Source: Nymphaea colorata (lineage: Eukaryota; Streptophyta; Magnoliopsida; Nymphaeales; Nymphaeaceae). Taken from it: a stretch of DNA of 64,000 nt. The notes under the pieces were generated by a model that saw only the letters and a list, made by a program, of their open reading frames with translations, was not told where the DNA came from and searched no databases. Shown in pieces: positions 1 through 10,849 of the stretch; position 1 is the stretch's first letter, and each line of letters opens with the position of its first letter. Both the position numbers and the translations under genes were made by a program. Where the stretch lies: the NCBI RefSeq assembly GCF_008831285.2, contig NC_045138.2, positions 2,582,143-2,646,142 on the forward strand, given 5' to 3'.

Positions 1-8
1 CCAGGAGG

Positions 9-325
9 ATTTGTAGGCTGGAGATATACGCTATTACTTGGAAATGCTTAAAAGGCTGGGAGAAGTAAATGGAGTTAAGGTGTACCTAGAACTCATAGTG
101 AAATGAAGTTAAGGTGTACCCAAATGGGGTTAAGTTTCTGTCATGGGAACGACAGAAACCTTTCTTACCCACAAAGATTTGTGGGCTGGAGATATTTCTC
201 ATTACAGCATGCTATTTAACTTAGAAATGCTTAAAAGTTAAAAGGCAAAATAGGGCACAGACTAACTGTTAGCCAGAAGAGAAGTAAACAGAGGAAAGGT
301 GTACCTAGAAGTCATAGTGCAAAAA
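9..325. repeat. imperfect direct duplication
   Basis: Two related blocks, about 9-105 and 166-325, share 'atttgtgggctggagatat', 'gaaatgcttaaaag', 'gagaagtaaa' and 'aggtgtacctagaa.tcatagtg' in the same order. The second block carries about 60 extra bases in its middle. No coding potential is seen. The region lies downstream of, or within a terminal intron of, the minus-strand COG1 gene. Confidence 0.6.
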
Positions 326-418
326 ATGTACTCATAAGCAGATGAAACTTTCTTGTTGATATATGAGAATACAATTGACTACTGTTTAGTCATTTAACTA
401 AGATCCGTGTGTAGGTGC

Positions 419-482
419 AACCTAGGCCACCTAGGTTCCATAAACAACAGCCTAGCACCTAGGATGGCCTTAGGGACCTAGG
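419..482. repeat. CCTAGG-rich cluster with small inverted repeat
   Basis: CCTAGG occurs four times within about 65 bases. AACCTAGG (419-426) and CCTAGGTT (430-437) form a perfect 8-bp inverted repeat with a 3-base loop. It looks like a fragment of a dispersed repeat. No gene is seen in it. Confidence 0.45.
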
Positions 483-1501
483 CAAATGGCCAGGGTAATG
501 ATGAACTTCAAATGCTATTGCATGCTCTGTGTCATACTCCAAATCAGCCTTTAGAGTTCAATGTCTTAACTTTTTATATTGTAGCCCACTGGTTCACGTT
601 CTGAAAAAGAAAGGTATATATTGAAACATTGTAGTCCCAAACATATTTCTCAATAATGGAACCACAGGACCGTAAATATAATACTAATGCATGATATGTC
701 ATGCTGCAATATTATGTTTCCATCTATATAGCTAGAAAAATAATAGGTGCACATAAGCAATGTACCGCACAAAAGACACAGATAGGGGTTAGCCTAACAG
801 ATGTTGATGATCCTGGTTGGCACAAAGGAAGATAAAAGGAAGGAAAATCAGAAAGAAGAAGGGTCCCAGTCTAGCTACTGAAAATAGAGAAAACAGAAAA
901 CAATTCATTTTTAGACCGGAAAGGCTGAAACAGAAAAAGGGAAAGAATTGTTTGGGCGCACCCAGGTGCCAGTCTAGGCTATCATCTGCCTAGTGGAGCA
1001 CTTAAGCCTAATTTTGAATACAAGGATCATGATCTGGTATGATATACCTCTTTATCATTGCTATGGCTGCACCAACAGGTGTTGTACAGTACCATAGTGT
1101 ATCATACTACCCCGTACAATAGGCCACATACCATAGATGTCAAGTGCCAACAGCTTCCTTTTTCACTTTTACAGCACCAGAGCAGAGCAACTGACTATTC
1201 TTGTTTCTTAATGCCCATGGAATCATTTTGACGCCTTCCCTTAGCCTGTTCTCAGCACTAGTGCATTTGGCAACAAATCCAACTAAACAGTGTAGACTAT
1301 AGACTTTGGCAGAAGATGGGTTTCTAACTTCTAAGGATGTGACAGACCCATCCAGCAAAAAATCTCTCTTGTCCCTGGTTCCCATGTCTGAGCCCTAGAA
1401 GCAGTCTAGGAATAAACACCTTTTCACTCTGCAGTAACCGACTTGGTTTTTGCATTGACAAGAACCCAACATGCCTGTTAGATATAAATATAACAGCATA
1501 C

Positions 1502-4500
1502 CTTATGGGAAGGTACTTGAACCGTGGAAGTACTGCAGATCTAAAAATATTAGACTCAGCTTTCGCAGGCAGCTTTTGGACAGTATTTGTGTAAAGACGA
1601 TTGAGTTGCACTAAGAACCCAAACAAGACTGCATTGCGCTGGTACCATTGCTTCTCATTCTCCCAAAGGTAGGACTCGAATCTGCCAATTAAGGAACAAG
1701 TTATAAGATTAAGAAGCAGAAAAGAAATATAAAAGGAATTGCATATATACAATGAAGTGTGATTTAGCCTGGAAAAATTACACACAAACAGAATTTGCAT
1801 ATATACTTCTCACATTCCTACATTTCACACCACATTCTTATCCTGAGATTTGAAGGAAATGAAGACTTTTAAAGAACAGAGAATCTTACGTAGCCCAATC
1901 TATTGGATCCAGCCTCTGAGAAAATGCATGTATCAATGATTGGGTAGGATTCACACTAGCAGAAACAGGTGGAACTGAACTGTGCTTACTTCGAAAAGGA
2001 ATCCGTTTCAACAGTTCTTTCTCTTTAATATCAGCATCGCTGCTCAAAAATGGTTCACTTCGACAAGAAAGCACGTCAGAGATAAACCGCAAATCAAATA
2101 TAAGTTGAAGAATTCCCTTTTCAGACACCTGAACTGTACGGGTCTCGGTATTTAAGAAATTCCTATATGTAGTCACTGCCTACACACATAAAATTGAAAG
2201 AGAACAATAAAATAAATTTTAGCATATAAAGTGAATCCACATGATCCCTTCAGAAACTTATTTGAAGAAACTTAACAAATATTTTCCACAATAATTAAAT
2301 TTGCAGGAACAAACAAGGCAAACAGTAAACCAACTAGAAGATAGACATGGTATCAAACCATCAAAACTTCCATAGATAAGGTTTTAGTACACTAAGTTGT
2401 CTGCTGAAACTGCATGTGTATAGTAGCTTTCTTGTCCAATTCGTTGCTTTTAATTCACAATCTCAGGTGACAAAAAATCTACATTTACTAGTTTTAACAG
2501 TAAGCTTGATATTACTCCTATTTTACAACAATCAGAGTACAATCATCCTTGTTAGTTGCTTTAAGACAACCATTCTGTAATTTTGAGAAATTTTCAAATT
2601 CCTACTTCTACCTGGAAATCTACGGCACAGATAGGATTACTTCAGAAGGAGGAACAATAAATGAGGATATGAACATACAATCAATAGTGCATTTCTGAGA
2701 CGCTAAAATAATAAAAAAAATAAAGCAAAGAGATGCATCATCCACACAAGTTTGACTTTAAGTTAGAGAGACAGGACCAAGGGGGAAAAGTATCACCCTA
2801 ATACGTGAATTTTCAAAAGACTCAAGCAGAGGTGCAGGTGCAGCAAATAAAAGCCAGCAATTTTAAGTGCGGTTTGGGTGCAGTTGATTACTTTTCGTCC
2901 ACATTTGGGTCTGCATAGAACTCAGAACTCGGTGCAATAAAAAATGCCTAGGTGTAACGCGAGCTGCTTTTATTATAAAATTAGACTAGGTTAGCAACTT
3001 AGCATTGCCCAGATTTAGTTTAATTCCTTTGTATCAACTTTTCTTTAGAAAAGAAAAAAGGGAAAATGGGTTAGAACATGTTGAAAACTTCATAATTCAT
3101 ATAGATTGGTATATCAAATTTTTAAGTACTAAGGGTGCAAATGGGCCAGATGTAGTCTGGGATATTGTTATTTCCTATCATACCAAATATTATCCCAATT
3201 TGACCTCTTATGTACTTATCTGTCCTGGATCTGACCAGTTTGCAACACTAATTTTTACTTAGGCTAGTCTATCTGAATTATATTGGTATCATCAAATTAA
3301 ATATGAGGTGTGTAGTGTGAGCATTCTGAACAAGCTACAGATAAGCTGTCAGCAAACATCCTGATAAGAATAATGTGTAGCATTCCTGAACCTACTATCA
3401 GCTTGTACTGATTCATTAAGAAGCATAAATCAAAAGCATACTGGAACGCTTATTGGAGTACAAATCAACACAGCCAAGGACTGATCATTAGAAACAACAC
3501 ACATAAATGGAACCTCATACGGGAATTAGTTCCTTTTTTGGGTCCCTGAGTAGAGAAACCCGAAAACAGCCCCATCAAGTGGCCTCAGATTCTGCAACTA
3601 ATACACACCCATTTGTTAGCAAAAACTGATAACAGAACCTACATTCAAGTCCAAAGTCATGGTTTTACAGTTTGTGTTTAATAACTTTAATTACTTATTG
3701 CATAGAGAATTCAATGGGATAACTTAATAAAGGCATATGATAACCAACGAGGATCAGTTGAAAAGTTTTAGCTGGCAGCATATATTGGACATCAGACTTT
3801 TCAAACTTGTCATGTGCGTGAAATTTTGTTTCTTATTCTCATAAAAATGTCAGACACTTAATACAAAAGTATTACAATATATACACACACACATGCACAC
3901 GTGTGCATGCACATACATGTCTCTTTATTTTTATTCTATGATCATATTTGGTTTGTTCAAAATATAGGTGCCACAAGTAAGAAGTTCGTTAACAATGTTA
4001 TTAATCTATTTCAGTTGCATGTTTTTCCCTTCTCAGGAAATACTCCAGATAGTGGATCATAATTGTTTTCTAAGGAAATATCTATTTAGTTCAATCAATA
4101 GAAGACAGAAATAAGACATTTCAACTTGTATATAAACAAGAACTTTGGATGTTACAAACATCAAATAAAAAACTGTCTTCACCAAGTTTTTACTCTCAAC
4201 AATTTTTTGAGATTTGAAGATGATGTTCCCCCTAACTCAGGGTATGACCATGCGTAGCAATAAAAAGAAATCAAAGAATATCATGATAAGTTGCTCGTAC
4301 TATAAAAAATGCAGAGAAAAAGAGCATTTTCTTGCCTTTTCCAGTAGTGTCTGTGAAAAAGTTTGCAAGATAACTTTGTCAAGTACATGGCCTCCAACTC
4401 TATGAATCTCTTGGCATGCTTCAAACAGGAAAGACGTAACATATAGTGAAGGCATGGAAGGAAGCGCTATTTTCATCTCCTCTAAAGATTCACCACTAGA

Positions 4501-7500
4501 TTCTTTTGACTGATCTTGTTTAAGTATAGTTTCTTCCCAACCCTGAACAAAAGGCAAAAAACGGTAACTAAACAAGGACAGGTAGGCATATAGATGGTAT
4601 AAATATAAAATGCTGCATCCTTCAAGTAACGAGAAAATTTTTACACAGCTATCTCCATATCAGTAGAGACAACCACAGTATGTCTAAAGCCACAGGCAGA
4701 CAACATCATGGTAGTGTCGGTGCAAAAAGAAAGTTTGCAATTTTAGGTTATCATGCAGGCTATTTAATTTGAGAATGGAAATTTCTCATAAGGCTTTCTG
4801 CATATCAGTAAGAGAAGATTAAAATGTCTAAAGCACTAGCAGTACAAATGCCAAGAAAGGCAAAAAAGGTAAGCTGCAATTTTGGATTATCAAGCAGACA
4901 ACTTAAATATAGTTATACACCACCAAGCATCCACACACAATAACAAAACCATGAAATGATTATAGCATATGCAGCTGTAAGCAATAACCACATGTGCCAA
5001 CCTAGATTAATTAGCCAACTGTAAACGAAAATTACATATGCCTCAGAGACCCACAACCAAGACCGCAGCATGTGAAAGATCCCTTTCTGCTATGTGTATG
5101 GGTTGGTGTGCATATGTTCCCAAAATCAGAAGTTGGATAAGGTTGTTCAAGTCCCAAATGAGACCAACTGGGACTAGTCACTCCAACTTGGTCCAAATCG
5201 ATTGACTATAAATTAATAGATTTATGTAGAAATAAATACAGAAACATATAAATCTACACAAAGAATGCAGCACATCTATAGTTATAGGCCAAGGCTTTCT
5301 TGGCTGACCAATAACTAGGTTGTCTAATACAATAGTCTGACCAACTAATCGCTGGTTGAAAATGCAGATAAGGGCATGTGTACCACAAATAGTTCCAGAA
5401 TGTAAAGGATGTTTATATGTATCATTCCCCATCTTGAAATTTTTACAAAATACAACTATGTCTCCCATATAAGATTTCTAGTTCCGTCTCTATGTATGTG
5501 CAGGTGCATCAGGCATGCATTTACGGATCAACATTAGCTCTAGGCTTTGTGGTGTTAGCTTTTTAAGTATGTTACTGATGTTAGCTTTAATCGTATCAAA
5601 GGGCCATACTTTTAGGTGAAAGGAAAGATAATTACATGTAGACATGAAAATTTTGGTCCAACATTCTCACAAAATTTGAAAGAAAAAATAATAAAAAGGA
5701 CCAAGAATGATCTTTACCACAAAATAGAACCAATCCAGTAGACTGAAATCTTAAGTCCCCTGCCCCATACATGTTGAACAAATAGAGATGCAAAACAAGA
5801 CCATGAGGAGCGCATCAGATCATACACCATAATACATATTCTCATTGAATCTACTTCTACACCAGCATGTCCCACTGCCCTGAATAGCTAGAAAATGTCT
5901 TTAGTGTAGCATCATTATGTAAGTCCACGCAATGATTCATACTACATTTAATGGCACGGTCCAGACTCCAGTGTACAAATCAACTGCTATTAGGAATCTA
6001 ATGTTCTAAATACCCATTAAAGTTTCGTCTTGCCACATTTGAAGGCTTTTCAGGGTTAGTCTAAGTCTAAGACCACTTTGACAATCAATCCTGAAAAGCC
6101 TTTCCTCCCTAGATATTTGTTATTGGGTATGATTAAACTTGGCGAAGTTGTCTAAAATTTGCAAACCAATAATTTTTCAATAAGGCATCTAAGTTCTAAC
6201 ATATCCAACGTTAAAGAAATGTGCATACAAGGAAGACAAAGGACTGAGCCCAAGGATGGATCCAACAGTTCTATCCTTATGCAAATTAAAGAAGTATATT
6301 CATTCAATGGTGTTAGGCATCACCAGAGGTGTTCCTATATGAGAGAAACACTCTGTCTAGAAGCTCACTTCAGAACTAGGCTCTTCATTCCAAAACATGA
6401 TAGCCATAGCATTTTCCTTAAGGTTCACTGACACTTCCTTGCTTGCATTTATATTTTCCCAAAGCTTAGAATCAATTCTTCCAGTCCTTCTCCTATTAGC
6501 CTGTCTTGTCTGTACATGTGCGTACATGGGGCATTACATGCATACAAATGGTAGAAGAAACAAACTTCTAACTAGAAGTGCATAGATGCACAAACACATA
6601 AACACCTATATAAATATACATATACATATGTACATTCTCAAAGATGCATAATTATGCTTAAGTATAGAAAAGTTTTGTAATTTGCACTTATGAGACTAAA
6701 TACTTTTAATTATTAAAGCACGTAAAAAATAGAGTACAGAAAGCTAAAGATCACGCTCATAAAGCAATATTTTTCCATTTACATCTATCACAGATAGCAG
6801 TATTCAAAGTCAAAGTTGTGAACATCAAGAAGCAAAACTAAAAGTACATGTGTTTGTATCATGAACCTCAAAACAAACAACTAAACTGAAAATGTAAAAA
6901 CTTCAGCTTACCTTCAAGGCAGTACTGGTGGATAACGCATCATCCATTGAAAGATCCTTGGCAAGAGCCATAGCCAACTGATTGGACATCCATGATATCC
7001 ACAGTTTATGTGCCTTCACACAAAGATCCCTCAAGGTCTTGCTGAGTTCTTGAAGTTTCGGATTTGCATTCTCATCCAATCCATAAGCATGAAAACCAAC
7101 ACGAGGTGATGACAAGCTTTGTATTCTAGGGCTTTCGAGTATCGGTTGATCAAGACTACCCCTTGGCTGCCATACATTCGACGATCCTTTAGCAAAATTG
7201 TTAGCTTTTCCTTGAGTCGTCCACACTGTTGGGGACCCAAGAATCAACGGAATGTAGCTTGAATGATTGCGCAAAGCAAAGAAGAGCCGCCCAATCAGAA
7301 GAGATTTCTCAACAATAAGAGACAATTGTTCTTTGTCGCCGTGTTTATCGTTCAAAGCAGTGGAAAGAAGCCCCAGCTCCTCTTCCAGTTCCTTGACAAT
7401 TTTTGATAGACTATTGAAGCACCTTTCCTGAATAAAAGGTGCCAGCTCCTTCAACCTGGGGCTCGGTTTCTGCACCCCGGTGAAGCACAAGAGGTCTTCC

Positions 7501-9083
7501 AAAATACTCTTGCATTTATCGTCCACTGCATCTCTAATTCGACTGACTTGTGATCCAAAGTACGCATCAAGGCACGCATGAAAGTCATTCTCGTCATCCA
7601 TCGCCTTCATGGGAGTCAATCCCACTTTCTTAGTACTTGTGATTCTGTCAGTGAACCAAAAGCTGCCATATGAAGAGGATTTTTTCAGGGAACTGTGAGA
7701 CTCGACACCTTCCTTGAGGGCATCTTTGATTTTAACACTCCTAACCATTTCCTCGAAGGCCAGATTGATTATTTCCTTCATTCTGTGAACAAAAGTCTGC
7801 TCGAACAATTCATCCCACAGATTCTTGGGTTGCCCAAGAACAAGTCGGCAGATGCCCTCCCATGGAGACTCAATAACCAAGCCATAGTAACTTCTGAGCC
7901 ACTCCAAGCTACCGCCCAGAGCTTCTTTCTCGTCCACTTTCGCTCTCACGTCCTTTTCAACAGATGCCAAACGCCCCCCACTTCCAAAAGCTTCCACCAA
8001 CCGGCGCCCGTCGCTCAGAACGGCGGAATTCACGAGCTCGGACACCGAGTTAACCCACGATAAGCAACTCTCCGAGATGAACTCCGGCTCAAGCATGCAC
8101 ATCACGGACTCAAGCTTCTCCCAGTGCTGTTTCCAAGCCTTGGCTTCCTCCTCGTGATCCGGAATCCCCCCGAAGAGTTGCGATCCCGGCGGGGCGCTCA
8201 AAACTTTCTTATAGAACAATGGTAGGTCATTGGAGGTGCGAAGGAAGAGCTCGCCCACTTGGCCGAGGGTAATCTGAATTATGGTCACCACCTCACAGAA
8301 GCTCCTAGATACGGCTGCGAAGGCAGCAGAAGAGTGCCCGTCGAAGGCTTGCGAGTTTCGCATCGCCTGAGAGACCCACGATCGGCGAGATTCAAGAAAG
8401 AGAGCAAGCATCTGATCCGGGCCAAGCTCATCAACTATAGAGATGGCAGACAGCGCATCGGCGAAAAGCTCGGCGGTGCTGCCGCTACAGCCGACCGGAT
8501 CTAGCAATCTGTCTCTGCTCCTCTGCGAGATCTGCCCCTTGAAGCTCTCGACCAACTGAAACTGGTGCTGCAGAAGGGGAAAGTTCCCGAGGAACTCCTT
8601 CGCCGAAGGGCTCTCCACGAGCAAACTATGAACCTTTCTAGCCCTGAGGTACCTACCAGCGGCGTCCAAGAACATTGACTCGTCAAGAAACCCCCAAATG
8701 TTCTCCGGCGTATCGACCAGGTACTTTATCCTACATCCAACGCCGTAGAGCTTCTTTCTCCGCTCCTTGTAACCGACGTGGCCGGCGCCGCCCGCGGAAT
8801 TGTTAGCTTCATCGCCGTCGGCGGCGGAGAGCGACCGAATGGAGGTGTCAATGCGGCAGAGATTAGCACAGATGGATTCGGAGGAGGCCTTCATGAGGAG
8901 GATGAAATCCGCGGATTGGATGAGATCGCGGTAACTCCGGCCGACGAGCTGCCGCAGTTCCTCCTGCTTGTTGTCGATCTCCTTCCGCGTCGACGCCTCG
9001 ACCGAGCGGATCTCAGAAATCGGCCTCGACCGGAAAAGCGACTCCGCATCTCCGTCGAGGTACCTCGAAGAAGGAACCCTCAT
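1502..9083 (-). CDS. COG1: COG1, conserved oligomeric Golgi complex subunit 1 (3' end missing)
   Basis: COG1 is a subunit of the COG tethering complex, which captures vesicles in retrograde intra-Golgi traffic. Four coding exons are visible: 6912-9083 (724 codons, ATG at 9083-9081), 4336-4542, 1890-2179 and 1502-1681. The phases chain without a stop and give about 950 residues. The N-terminus has the COG1/Vps51-type signature ([15 protein letters not shown], then [16 protein letters not shown]); later blocks include [20 protein letters not shown] and [20 protein letters not shown], which I recognise from plant COG1. Arabidopsis COG1 is about 1,070 residues, so roughly 100 C-terminal residues are missing. 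I found no matching exon in 1-1501, so it probably lies left of the window. The second intron starts with GC (AAG|GCAAGA) instead of GT. Exon 1 is far more GC-rich than the introns. The family call is firm; the 3' end is unresolved. Confidence 0.93.
6042..6102. repeat. perfect 13-bp hairpin inside COG1 intron 1
   Basis: AAGGCTTTTCAGG at 6042-6054 is matched by its exact reverse complement at 6090-6102 with a 35-base loop. It sits in the 2.4-kb first intron (4543-6911) of COG1. It could be a miniature-element relic or a folded intronic structure. Function is unknown. Confidence 0.5.
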
Positions 9084-9099
9084 GGCTGCCTAGTGCAGA

Positions 9100-10396
9100 A
9101 GGAGAGAGGCCAGGGAATTCCAGAGGGAGAGAGAGAGAGATCTCCTTCCTCTCTACATTTCAGAGAGGGGGCCAACAGTCTCTCCCCGCTCTTTCTCGGA
9201 CACTTTAACCGACGGACGGGATAACCAGCGGTTGTTTGAATTGTCCGAAACAATTCATCCGACGTATGATGACAGATCGTTCAGCCGTGTCTGTTATCCG
9301 GAGAAACTTTGTCGCAGTATAGAAAAACTCGGACATTGAGTTAGATTGGTTTGCCTAGATTCGTGTACGCGTCCTACTTCGAATCCATTTAGCTGCATCC
9401 GTTAAAATAATTTGGATCCGTTTTATAGCTTGGATTCAGATTAGGTATGCAGTTCCATGACATAAAATTCAGAAAAAACTGATATACCACTCGGATCCAC
9501 TATTTGGATCTTAATCCGGTTTTAGAAAATAGGATCTCTGCTTAAATCTGAATATCATTAATCAAGTCCAATAAAAACAGCTACTCACTAACTTCAAAGT
9601 TTCAAAGAGCTTGCTTAGAAGGTGCCATTTCAAGATTTTAACTTCCTTGAACCACCTTTCATAGATACGAAGAAACAACAATAAAAAAAACAACATTTGA
9701 TTGCTTTAACAAATGTTTAATAGCTAAATAATAACTTAAAAAGTCGCTCTCTTTAGTTTCCATGCAATTGAGGGAAAGAGAGTCCAAATCAAAAAGAGTA
9801 AGATATCCAAAATGTATATATATATATATATATGGGGAGAGAAAGAGCGTTAAAATCCTTGATATTACTATAATAACCCGACCTACTCCTCAACTTAGGC
9901 CACTGGTTCGGCGGATCTCAACCTACCTCCTAGCGGTTTCAATTTCAACCCTAAAAAGACTATGAACAAGAACAACCATCTATTAAGTTTTTGAAGATCT
10001 CTTACAATCTTCAATAAAAAACTAAATTTTTGTGACGTTACAATCTACCTTTTTTAAGATACACGCGTCTGCTTGTGTAGAACTATAGGTCTGAATGTTG
10101 AACCGGCTCTGATGCTACTATATTCCTAAGCTCAAGCTCCTGATATGATGGATTCCAACCCACTCTTTAGTAATTTCGACTTTAACCTATCTATAAACCA
10201 GTACAACCATCTATTCAATAACCCATTTCATAAACCCTTGAAAATCTCTCATAATATACAAGCTTATTGTCATTGTTGATGCTAATATATACTAATATAA
10301 TTGAAAATCCTACAGGTTCGTTTTCGAAATGATGGGTAGTAATCTTCTCCCCTTAATGAAAAAAATTAGATTACATTAGGCTAATCTTCATATCCA
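9100..10396. other. COG1 leader and intergenic spacer to PSB33
   Basis: This 1.6-kb divergent spacer separates the COG1 start (minus) from PSB33 (plus). The first 60 bases upstream of the COG1 ATG carry a GAGAGAGA tract typical of plant 5' leaders. From about 9340 the DNA becomes AT-rich, with a short (TA)n tract near 9812-9832. Two loosely similar blocks near 9930-10010 and 10150-10255 share 'aacaaccatctatt' and 'gaaaatctct'-like stretches. No ORF here has coding character. Confidence 0.5.
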
Positions 10397-10425
10397 GATA
10401 AACATATCCAGATAAAATCGGATAA
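10397..10425 (+). promoter_or_regulatory. three GATAA (I-box-like) motifs
   Basis: GATAA occurs at 10397-10401, 10411-10415 and 10421-10425, about 100 bp upstream of the TATA box of PSB33. GATAA/I-box elements are known from light-regulated photosynthesis promoters. The match of motif and gene function suggests light control; this is inference from motif content. Confidence 0.5.
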
Positions 10426-10526
10426 AGGAAAGCCTCGTATCTGAAGCCATTAAACCAAAACGAAGATAGGCCGTTATGTCTCGCACGAGCGAGGAAGATG
10501 CACGCGTGCGAGAGAACCAGACCCAC

Positions 10527-10533
10527 TATAAAA
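10527..10533 (+). promoter_or_regulatory. TATA box of PSB33
   Basis: TATAAAA lies in a GC-richer stretch 196 bp upstream of the PSB33 ATG, in the proper orientation. Transcription would be expected about 30 bp downstream, near 10557-10562, giving a leader of about 160 nt that contains two upstream ATGs. Confidence 0.6.
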
Positions 10534-10612
10534 TGGGGAGCGAAGCCCAGCGGGAGACTCTTCGTCACTCTCACTCTCAGTTCCTCTGCGGCGTTATCCA
10601 CACCTTGTGGCC

Positions 10613-10849
10613 ATGGATGGCTGCAATCTCCTTCTCCCATTTAAGCTCCCTGTGTTCGTCGCCATCGTTTTCTCCACTACCACTTCCGTCTGTACCTCAC
10701 TTTTCTCCTCCGCCGGCCGTCGATGGCGTCCGCCTCGTCTTCCCCTGATCTCTCCTCCCTCCTCGCGTCCGTCTCTAGAAACCCAAGGTCTCCACCCCGG
10801 GCTGTCCCTGCGTCCTTCGTGTCGTTCCCTCCGTCCGGGAGGCGCTTAG
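10613..10849 (+). other. two out-of-frame uORFs overlapping the PSB33 start
   Basis: ATG at 10613 has a strong context (G at -3 and +4) and opens a frame to 10849. ATG at 10617 opens another frame to 10748. Both are out of frame with the main ATG at 10723 and run past it. The second begins with a serine/leucine-rich stretch (MAAISFSHLSSLCSS) that itself resembles a transit peptide. If the TATA-based start site is right, scanning ribosomes meet both first, so they could lower or gate PSB33 translation. Confidence 0.45.

Noticed and set aside
3892-3909. 18-bp perfect palindrome CATGCACACGTGTGCATG
   Set aside because: It lies within a CA/TG-rich low-complexity stretch of a COG1 intron, where such palindromes arise easily; the ACGTG core is not in promoter position.
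6903-9083. ORFs on the plus strand within COG1 exon 1 (for example 7695-8063, 8778-9224)
   Set aside because: They are antisense shadows of a GC-rich real exon and have no domains.
10073-10140. Sequence resembling a reversed tRNA-Met primer-binding site (ggctctgatgctac)
   Set aside because: It matches only partly and I could not find a paired LTR or coding relic around it; likely chance or a very old trace.
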